From positions 1 to 6,193 of the forward strand of contig CAKUKJ010000155.1 in assembly GCA_934662525.1 (NCBI GenBank): DNA of 6,193 nucleotides, in the 5' to 3' direction. The notes under the pieces were generated by a model. That model was given only the letters and a program-made list of their open reading frames with translations, was not told the DNA's origin and did not search any database. Source of the DNA: an uncultured Coriobacteriales bacterium (GTDB taxonomy: Bacteria; Actinomycetota; Coriobacteriia; Coriobacteriales; UMGS124). Made by a program: the position numbers and the translations under genes. Each line of letters opens with the position of its first letter. The first letter of the stretch is position 1. Positions 1-4,825 of this stretch are shown piece after piece.

Positions 1-141
1 GGCTCCAAGGCCATCGAGCAGCTCCCCGACGAGATCGTGGCCGCCAACGGCACCGAGGGCGTCGACGCCGTCTCCGGCGCCTCCGTCACCTCCAAGGCCA
101 TCTTCACGGCCGTTGACGCCGCCCTCGAGCAGGCGAAGTAA
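1..141 (+). CDS. FMN-binding domain protein, C-terminal end (5' partial)
   Basis: The frame is open from base 1 and ends at TAA 139-141, giving the last 46 residues of a protein that starts outside the window. Residues 22-31 read DAVSGASVTS. This matches the D-x-x-[ST]-G-A-[ST] signature of FMN_bind domains (as in NqrC/RnfG and many secreted flavoproteins of anaerobes), where the flavin transferase ApbE attaches FMN by a phosphoester bond to the Ser/Thr after SGA, here Ser28. The helix that follows (SKAIFTAVDAALEQAK) and the immediate stop are typical for this domain at a protein's C-terminus. Such proteins usually act outside the membrane in electron transfer, but the missing N-terminus means signal peptide, heme motifs or partner domains cannot be judged. 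A strong hairpin about 80 bases downstream probably separates it from metN, so a shared role is not implied. Confidence 0.85.
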   Translation, partial: GSKAIEQLPDEIVAANGTEGVDAVSGASVTSKAIFTAVDAALEQAK

Positions 142-218
142 GCACTGTCTACGTGCTCAAACTGTTCTGGTGAGGCCATTCGACTCGGCGCCTCGCATGG
201 AATGGGATGATTACACCT

Positions 219-250
219 GGGGTGCGGCGCTCAACGCGCCGCGCCCCTTT
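219..250 (+). terminator. GC-rich hairpin, probable terminator of the FMN-binding gene
   Basis: Bases 219-230 pair with 236-247 to form a 12-bp stem with one G-T (G-U in RNA) pair around the 5-base loop TCAAC. Only three T residues follow (248-250), so the T tract is weak compared with the two other terminators in this window. It lies 78 bases after the upstream stop codon and just before the metN -10 box, so it could also act as a DNA-level operator or a barrier between the units. Confidence 0.5.
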
Positions 251-254
251 CGCG

Positions 255-260
255 TATAGT
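255..260 (+). promoter_or_regulatory. Putative -10 box of the metNI promoter
   Basis: TATAGT matches the -10 consensus at five of six positions and lies 60 bases before the metN start. No good -35 hexamer is seen at 16-19 bases upstream; that space falls in the loop and right arm of the 219-247 hairpin. Transcription would start near 267, inside the inverted repeat at 262-281. This was judged by eye. Confidence 0.45.
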
Positions 261-261
261 T

Positions 262-281
262 GCCCCGTCGTAGCTCGGGGC
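262..281. promoter_or_regulatory. Inverted repeat at the presumed metNI transcription start
   Basis: GCCCCG (262-267) and CGGGGC (276-281) form a perfect 6-bp inverted repeat around 8 bases, directly after the -10 box. A second perfect palindrome, AAAGGCCTTT, follows at 286-295. Either could be a repressor operator or a small leader hairpin. No SAM or other known methionine riboswitch fits in the roughly 55-base leader. Confidence 0.3.
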
Positions 282-320
282 TGCAAAAGGCCTTTCGGGC
301 ACACACGGGAAGAGGGATCA

Positions 321-1106
321 ATGATCCAGATAGAACGTCTCAACAAGGTCTTTGGGGAGGGCACCGACAACCCCCATCACGTCCTTCATGACATCGACCT
401 CACCGTCAACGACGGCGACGTCTTCGGCATCATCGGCTCGTCGGGCGCAGGCAAGTCCACGCTTGTGCGCTGCATCAACCTGCTGGAGCGCCCCACTTCT
501 GGTCGCATCCTTATCGACGGCCAAGACGTGAGCGGCTACACCGGCAAGAAGCTGCTCGACCTGCGTTCCTCCATCGGTATGATCTTCCAGAACTTCAGCC
601 TGTTCCAACAGCGCACGGTGCTTTCCAACGTCATGTTCCCCCTGGAGGTTCACGGCGGCATGTCGAAGGCCGACCGCGTCAAGCGCGCCCGCGAGCTGCT
701 CGACTTGGTGGGACTTGCCGACAAGGAGCGCCACTATCCCGTGCAGCTCTCCGGCGGCCAGCAGCAGCGCGTCGCCATCGCCCGAGCGCTTGCCAACAAC
801 CCCAAGATCATGCTGTGCGACGAGGCCACGAGCGCGCTTGACACGCGTACCACGGTGGGCGTGCTTGAGCTTCTCGGCAACATCAACAGGGAGCTCGGCG
901 TCACGATGATCATGATCACCCACTCCCTGGCCGTGGCGCAGAAGGCATGCAACCGCATCGCCGTCATCGACGCCGGCCGTATCGTGGAGGAGGGCCCCAC
1001 GAAGAGCGTTTTCCAGAATCCCCAGAGCTCGGTCACAAAGGCCCTGCTCGAGTACGACTCCATCGTCGCGAGCTCGCAGGCCGACGACGCTGCGAAGGAG
1101 GCTTAA
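321..1106 (+). CDS. metN: Methionine ABC transporter ATP-binding protein MetN (short form)
   Basis: This is a 261-residue ABC ATPase that would power methionine uptake through MetI on the inner face of the membrane. The nucleotide-binding set is complete: Walker A G39-T47 (GSSGAGKST), Q-loop Gln90, signature LSGGQ 143-147, Walker B with Asp167-Glu168, and switch His201. The segment RCINLLERPTSG and the NPKIMLCDEATSALD stretch are typical of MetN. E. coli MetN is about 343 residues, and its C-terminal NIL/ACT-like domain binds methionine and inhibits transport; this protein stops soon after the ATPase core, so that sensor is absent. I chose ATG 321 because an AGAGGG ribosome binding site (311-316) precedes it and MIQIERLNKVF is the family start; the open frame back to 207 crosses the promoter region. 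metI follows after 3 bases. A related amino-acid importer cannot be wholly excluded, but the paired MetI-like permease favours methionine or its derivatives. Confidence 0.88.
   Translation: MIQIERLNKVFGEGTDNPHHVLHDIDLTVNDGDVFGIIGSSGAGKSTLVRCINLLERPTSGRILIDGQDVSGYTGKKLLDLRSSIGMIFQNFSLFQQRTVLSNVMFPLEVHGGMSKADRVKRARELLDLVGLADKERHYPVQLSGGQQQRVAIARALANNPKIMLCDEATSALDTRTTVGVLELLGNINRELGVTMIMITHSLAVAQKACNRIAVIDAGRIVEEGPTKSVFQNPQSSVTKALLEYDSIVASSQADDAAKEA
1095..1101 (+). promoter_or_regulatory. Strong ribosome binding site for metI
   Basis: AAGGAGG lies within the last codons of metN, 8 bases before ATG 1110. It fixes the metI start and suggests tight translational coupling of the two genes. Confidence 0.85.
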
Positions 1107-1109
1107 GCC

Positions 1110-1799
1110 ATGGACGCCATCGTATCCACCGTGCAGACCTTCATCGACACCTACGGCAGCCTCATGGCCAAGGGCGTGGGCGACTCCATCGTGATGACGG
1201 GCGTCAGCGTGCTGCTCGCCTATGTGGTGGGTATCCCGCTGGGCGTCATCCTCATCATCACGGCCAAGAACGGCCTGCATCCCAAGCCCGTGCTCAACGC
1301 CGTGCTCGGCTGGATCGTGAACGTGTTCCGCTCGGTGCCCTTCATCATCCTGCTCGTGCTCATCATCCCGTTCACGCGTATGGTCGCCGGCACCTCGCTG
1401 GGCGTGCCGGGCGCCATCGTGCCGCTCACGGTGGCTGCCATCCCCTTCGTCGCCCGCATGGTGGAGCAGAGCCTGGCCGACATCGACGGCGGCCTTGTGG
1501 AGGCGGGCCAGTCGTTCGGCGCCAACACCTGGCAGCTCGTGACGAAGGTCTATCTCAAGGAGAGCCTGCCGTCGCTCATCCGCGGCGCGGCCATCACGTT
1601 CATCACGCTGTTCGGCTATGCTGCCATGGCGGGCTGCGTGGGCGCCGGCGGCCTGGGCGACATCGCCATCCGCTATGGCTACCAGCGCTACAAGATGGAT
1701 GTCATGATCGTCTCCGTGGTGCTGTGCATCGTGCTCGTGCAGATCATCCAGTCGGCTGGCGACATCATCGCCCGCAAGGTGGACAAGCGTACGAGGTAG
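1110..1799 (+). CDS. metI: Methionine ABC transporter permease MetI
   Basis: This 229-residue integral membrane protein is close to the usual MetI length (217 in E. coli). It would form the homodimeric channel driven by MetN. Five hydrophobic segments can be seen, at about residues 27-51, 70-88, 100-117, 158-175 and 197-217. The stretch NVFRSVPFIILLV (71-83) is characteristic of MetI. The cytoplasmic EAA loop that docks on the ATPase begins at Glu131 (EAGQSFGANTWQL) and runs to Pro154; it has EAG where most members have EAA. The start is set by the strong AAGGAGG site. The gene shares an operon with metN and is closed by a terminator 24 bases after the stop. The substrate-binding lipoprotein MetQ is not in the window, so it must lie elsewhere or be shared. 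Confidence 0.9.
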   Translation: MDAIVSTVQTFIDTYGSLMAKGVGDSIVMTGVSVLLAYVVGIPLGVILIITAKNGLHPKPVLNAVLGWIVNVFRSVPFIILLVLIIPFTRMVAGTSLGVPGAIVPLTVAAIPFVARMVEQSLADIDGGLVEAGQSFGANTWQLVTKVYLKESLPSLIRGAAITFITLFGYAAMAGCVGAGGLGDIAIRYGYQRYKMDVMIVSVVLCIVLVQIIQSAGDIIARKVDKRTR

Positions 1800-1822
1800 G
1801 CTTGCCCTCAGATGGTTCGCGC

Positions 1823-1855
1823 GCCCCGCTTGCTTCACGCCGGCGGGGCTTTTTT
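1823..1855 (+). terminator. Rho-independent terminator of metNI
   Basis: GCCCCGC (1823-1829) pairs perfectly with GCGGGGC (1843-1849) around a 13-base loop and is followed by six T residues (1850-1855). It lies 24 bases after the metI stop and ends the operon before dnaX. Confidence 0.85.
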
Positions 1856-1887
1856 GTGCGCGGCGCGCCTGAGGAGGCCAGATGCCC

Positions 1888-1893
1888 TACACT
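1888..1893 (+). promoter_or_regulatory. Putative -10 box for dnaX
   Basis: TACACT fits the TANNNT -10 pattern and sits between the metNI terminator and the dnaX start, where a promoter is needed. No convincing -35 box lies at normal spacing, so the call is weak. If it is used, transcription begins near 1900 and leaves out the in-frame ATG at 1882. Confidence 0.35.
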
Positions 1894-1921
1894 GGTGGGA
1901 GCAAATATTGCGCCGCATGCC

Positions 1922-1927
1922 AAGGAG
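1922..1927 (+). promoter_or_regulatory. Ribosome binding site that supports the dnaX start
   Basis: AAGGAG lies 5 bases before ATG 1933. An alternative in-frame ATG at 1882 also has a good purine-rich site (GAGGAGG, 1871-1877, 4-base spacing) and would add 17 residues, but the family begins at the M-x-x-LYRKYRP sequence encoded from 1933. Confidence 0.7.
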
Positions 1928-1932
1928 CCCGC

Positions 1933-4578
1933 ATGGAGTCGTTGTATCGCAAGTATCGCCCGCAGACGTTCGAGAGCATGGTGGGGCAGAAGCATATCGT
2001 CTCGACCCTGCAGAACGCCCTGGCAGACGGGCGCATGGCCCATGCCTACCTCTTCACGGGCCCGCGCGGTACGGGCAAGACCACCACGGCACGCCTTTTG
2101 GCGAAGGCCCTCATGTGCGAGGCGGGTGGCGGCGGCCCCACGGCGCATCCCGACGGCACGTGCGAGCAGTGCCTCGAGATTGCGCGCGGCACGCACCCCG
2201 ACGTCTATGAGCTCGACGCTGCCTCGCGCACCGGTGTGGACAACGTGCGCGACGAGATCATCAACCGTGTCGCTTTCGCCCCAACGCAGGGCCGCTACAA
2301 GGTCTACGTGATCGACGAGGTGCACATGCTCACCACGGCGGCGTTCAACGCGCTGCTCAAGACGCTGGAGGAGCCGCCCTCGCACGTGGTGTTCGTGCTG
2401 TGCACCACCGACCCGCAGAAGATTCCCGAGACGGTGCTGTCGCGCTGCCAGCGCCTGGAGTTCCATCGCATCTCCGATGCCGACATCGCCGAGCGGCTTG
2501 AGTTCGTGTGCAAGTCGGAGGGCTTCGAGTACGACAGCGAGGCGCTTGCCCTGGTTGCCCGCCATGCCCGGGGCGGTCTGCGCGATGCCCTCTCCACGCT
2601 TGAGACGCTCTCGGTGCATGGCCGTGGAAGCGTGCGCATCGAGGACGCGCGCGAGCTTTTGGGCGAGGTGGCCGACGACACGCTGTCGGGCATGGCCGAG
2701 CTTGTGGCGGCCCGCGACGTGGCCGGGTGCTTTGCGCGCGTGGCCGAGATGAGCTCGCGCGGCATGGACATCGAGCAGTACGTGCGCGACTTCACGCGCC
2801 ATATGCGCAATGTCTACGTGGCGGCTGTGGCGGGCAAGGACGCGCTGCATGACGTGCCGAATGCCGACGAGTTCGCAGCTCAGGCCGGGGCCTTCGGTGG
2901 CGCCGACCGGCTTGCGTACATATTGGACTTGCTCGGCGGCTTGGAAGATGCCCTGCGCACCTCCACCGACCAGCGCCTCGAGTTCGAGGTGGCGCTGACG
3001 AGGATGGCTCGCCCGAAGGCCGACTTGTCGCTGGAGGCCCTGGCTGCGCGCGTGGAGGCGCTTGAGACCGAGCTTGCCGCCGTGAAGGCCGGCGGTGTGG
3101 CGATTGCGGGCGGGCAGGGGAGTGCGGCAGCCCAGCCGAGTGTGGGCACGCCGGCCGCCGCGTTTGCTGGCGTGTCGGCACAGACGAGTGTGGGGGCACA
3201 GGCTGCCGTGCCTTCGGGCGCGGCCGGCCGACCCGGCGTGGAAAAGTTGCCTGCATTTGCCCGCATGCCGCAGCAGCCTGCCGCCGCGCCTGTCTCCGTC
3301 AGTGCCGGCAACGCTGTTTCGCCTGTGACGCGGCAGCCTGCTCCGCAGGTGCCTTATGCGTCTGGCAATGCCCCGTCGCCTGCCCGCATGTCGCAGCAGC
3401 CTGCCTCTTCGGCCCAGTCTGCGAGCACGCCGGCCTCCCAGCAAGTTGCACCTGTGCGCCCGGCTGCCCAGCCTGCTGCGGCATCCGGTGCCCCGCAGGC
3501 GCCTGATGCTCGTTGGGGCCAAATCTGCCAGGAGGCATGCGCCCTCTTTATGCCGGTGAGCGCGCTGCTCAACAAGGCGACGGGCTACTTCGACGCCGAT
3601 GGCACGCTTGTCGTCGTGAACCAGGGCTCAGACTTCGTGGCCAAGCAGCTTCAGCGCGACAACCCCATGAACGCCCTCAAAAAGGCCGCCGAGAAGGTCA
3701 TGGGCCGCGCGGTGCCCATTCGCATCATGGGGGCCGGCGCTGCACCCGCTCGCGGTGCCCAGCCTGTCGCCGTCCAGCAAAATGCCCGCCCGGCGACCAC
3801 GTTCGGCCCCGCCCCTGCCGTCGTTCGGCCCCCCATGGGCGGCGTCGGAAGCCAAGCGCCTTCTGCCGCCCGTCCGGGGTTTGGCGCAGCTATGCAACAG
3901 CCTTCGGGTGCCGTCTCCCAGCAGCCTGCTGCGCATCCGGGCACGGACGCGCTTCCCGCATTCGCGCGCATGCCCCAAAAACCCGCCGCGCAGTCCGCAC
4001 CGGCCGCCCCTGCTCGCGATGCCGCCTTGCCTGCATTTGCCCGCATGCCGCAGACAGGTGCACCTGCCAATGCATCCGCCCCACAGCCCGGTGCCCCTGC
4101 GGTCTCCCAGTCTCAAGTCCCGGCTCCTGTCGATGATGCCCCTGCCTTCGAGTTCGCGCCCGACGACATGTACGACGGCTACCAGGATGCTTCGGCCGAT
4201 GTTCCTGCCGACGGCTATGGCGCCCCGTGGGACGAGCCAGCGCCCACCCCTCAGCCTGCGCCTGCAGCTGCTCCGGCCCCGCACGGCGCTCAGGCACCCG
4301 CCCGGTCGACTGCTCCCGCCGGCCCCGCCGCGACACCCGCGTCGACTCAGGCGGTCGGATTCCAACCCGCTGCCGCACCGACGCCTGCCGCGCCTGCTTT
4401 CCAGCAACAGCGCCCCGCGGCCTTCGGCTCGGCCCCTGCCGCTCAGCCTCAGTCCGCACCCTCGTCGCCTACCGCTGCGCCGTCTGCGCAGCCTCCCGCA
4501 GGCGAGGACCCTACCGCCTGGCTCTCCCAGCTCCTCGAAGCCGGCTTCGGCCAGCCAGTTAAGGTGACTCGCGAGTAG
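1933..4578 (+). CDS. dnaX: DNA polymerase III subunit gamma/tau
   Basis: This 881-residue protein is the motor subunit of the clamp loader, which opens the beta clamp and loads it on primed DNA; the tau form also ties polymerase and helicase together. The AAA+ core opens with MESLYRKYRPQTF and has Walker A G43-T50 (GPRGTGKT), Walker B Asp128-Glu129, sensor 1 at Thr158-Thr159, the SRC motif 170-172 with the arginine finger, and sensor 2 GGLRDAL (214-220). The zinc module shows Cys62, Cys77 and Cys80, but the remaining canonical Cys is Asp74. The collar domain spans about 225-360 and a short heptad-like helix about 365-386. Then come an Ala/Pro/Gln-rich linker (387-524), a compact domain (525-600, starting DARWGQICQEAC), a second linker holding LPAFARMPQ repeats and an acidic-aromatic patch (737-768), and a conserved-looking tail (857-881, with TAWLSQLLEAGFG). 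At 881 residues it is much longer than E. coli tau (643). A terminator follows, and no ybaB-recR pair is attached. Confidence 0.97.
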   Translation: MESLYRKYRPQTFESMVGQKHIVSTLQNALADGRMAHAYLFTGPRGTGKTTTARLLAKALMCEAGGGGPTAHPDGTCEQCLEIARGTHPDVYELDAASRTGVDNVRDEIINRVAFAPTQGRYKVYVIDEVHMLTTAAFNALLKTLEEPPSHVVFVLCTTDPQKIPETVLSRCQRLEFHRISDADIAERLEFVCKSEGFEYDSEALALVARHARGGLRDALSTLETLSVHGRGSVRIEDARELLGEVADDTLSGMAELVAARDVAGCFARVAEMSSRGMDIEQYVRDFTRHMRNVYVAAVAGKDALHDVPNADEFAAQAGAFGGADRLAYILDLLGGLEDALRTSTDQRLEFEVALTRMARPKADLSLEALAARVEALETELAAVKAGGVAIAGGQGSAAAQPSVGTPAAAFAGVSAQTSVGAQAAVPSGAAGRPGVEKLPAFARMPQQPAAAPVSVSAGNAVSPVTRQPAPQVPYASGNAPSPARMSQQPASSAQSASTPASQQVAPVRPAAQPAAASGAPQAPDARWGQICQEACALFMPVSALLNKATGYFDADGTLVVVNQGSDFVAKQLQRDNPMNALKKAAEKVMGRAVPIRIMGAGAAPARGAQPVAVQQNARPATTFGPAPAVVRPPMGGVGSQAPSAARPGFGAAMQQPSGAVSQQPAAHPGTDALPAFARMPQKPAAQSAPAAPARDAALPAFARMPQTGAPANASAPQPGAPAVSQSQVPAPVDDAPAFEFAPDDMYDGYQDASADVPADGYGAPWDEPAPTPQPAPAAAPAPHGAQAPARSTAPAGPAATPASTQAVGFQPAAAPTPAAPAFQQQRPAAFGSAPAAQPQSAPSSPTAAPSAQPPAGEDPTAWLSQLLEAGFGQPVKVTRE
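3247..3273 (+). repeat. 27-bp exact repeat in dnaX, copy 1 (LPAFARMPQ)
   Basis: These nine codons (tau residues 439-447) encode LPAFARMPQ. They are identical base for base to 4027-4053, 780 bp downstream. A degenerate neighbour is found at 3382-3405, where 24 bases match 3259-3282 with one mismatch (encoding ARMSQQPA, residues 484-491). Confidence 0.9.
4027..4053 (+). repeat. 27-bp exact repeat in dnaX, copy 2 (LPAFARMPQ)
   Basis: Tau residues 699-707, identical in DNA to 3247-3273. A third protein copy lies 25 residues before it (residues 674-682, bases 3952-3978) with the same nine residues but different synonymous codons (for example CTT CCC GCA TTC against TTG CCT GCA TTT). Confidence 0.9.
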
Positions 4579-4606
4579 CTTTCATCCTGCAAACCCAGCC
4601 TACTCC

Positions 4607-4648
4607 AACGCCGCCCGCCCGACTCATCTCGGGCGGGCGGCGTTTTTT
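4607..4648 (+). terminator. Rho-independent terminator of dnaX
   Basis: Bases 4607-4622 pair perfectly with 4629-4644 in a 16-bp, very GC-rich stem with a 6-base loop, and the T run extends to 4648. It starts 28 bases after the dnaX stop. It is the strongest terminator in the window and ends the dnaX transcript without any downstream partner gene. Confidence 0.94.
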
Positions 4649-4713
4649 AGTCTGTGTCTAGTAAGTCCGTCCATTCTCGTTCTTCCGCTCGGCGTATTCA
4701 TTTCATCTCGCTA

Positions 4714-4736
4714 AACTGTCACTCATAGTTACAGTT
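4714..4736. promoter_or_regulatory. Palindromic operator-like repeat 1
   Basis: Arms AACTGTCACT (4714-4723) and AGTTACAGTT (4727-4736) are complementary at nine of ten positions around the centre CAT. This 23-bp shape is typical of a dimeric repressor or activator site. Bases 4716-4736 recur at 4748-4768 with 19 of 21 identical. Confidence 0.6.
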
Positions 4737-4745
4737 CTTGCCAAA

Positions 4746-4768
4746 ATCTGTCACTCAAAATTACAGTT
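4746..4768. promoter_or_regulatory. Palindromic operator-like repeat 2
   Basis: This is the second copy of the 21-bp element, shifted by exactly 32 bp (about three helical turns), so both copies face the same side of the DNA. Its arms match at seven of ten positions, less well than copy 1. It occupies the -35 region for the -10 box at 4774, so a bound protein would block or replace -35 recognition. Confidence 0.6.
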
Positions 4769-4773
4769 TGAGC

Positions 4774-4779
4774 TACAAT
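4774..4779 (+). promoter_or_regulatory. Putative -10 box for the DUF4143 ATPase gene
   Basis: TACAAT matches five of six bases of the -10 consensus and lies 5 bases after repeat 2 and 46 bases before the ATPase start. No good -35 box occurs at 16-18 bp; CTGTCA (4748-4753) matches TTGACA at four of six positions but with a 20-bp spacer. The rest of 4649-4825 is AT-richer than the genes around it, and I see no other gene or RNA there. Confidence 0.5.
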
Positions 4780-4825
4780 GCCTTCATCCCAAAGTCTCAT
4801 TCGCCAAGTTCGATGATGGGGGTGC

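Noticed and set aside
207..320. N-terminal extension of metN to ATG 207
   Set aside because: It would translate through the hairpin, the -10 box and the leader palindromes. The residues are not MetN-like, and ATG 321 has a ribosome binding site and the family start.
261..320. SAM or other methionine riboswitch upstream of metN
   Set aside because: The leader from the presumed start is only about 55 bases and shows just short palindromes, too small for any known SAM-I aptamer.
318..1838. Long open frame on the - strand opposite metN and metI (506 codons)
   Set aside because: It is a mirror of GC-rich coding sequence, with a His/Asp/Ala-rich composition that resembles no family, and the + strand holds two complete recognised genes.
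1765..3522. Long open frame on the - strand opposite dnaX (585 codons)
   Set aside because: Arg/His/Gly-rich shadow of dnaX codons; it crosses the metNI terminator and has no family resemblance.
3678..3684. Possible programmed -1 frameshift site (C AAA AAG) making a short gamma form of DnaX
   Set aside because: The first base breaks the A AAA AAG heptamer used in E. coli, and the -1 frame stays open for hundreds of bases, so no short gamma product would result. CCCCAAAAA at 3973-3981 was rejected for similar reasons.
4714..4768. CRISPR-like array
   Set aside because: Only two repeat copies with an 11-base gap, placed at a promoter and dyad-symmetric; this is operator geometry, not an array.
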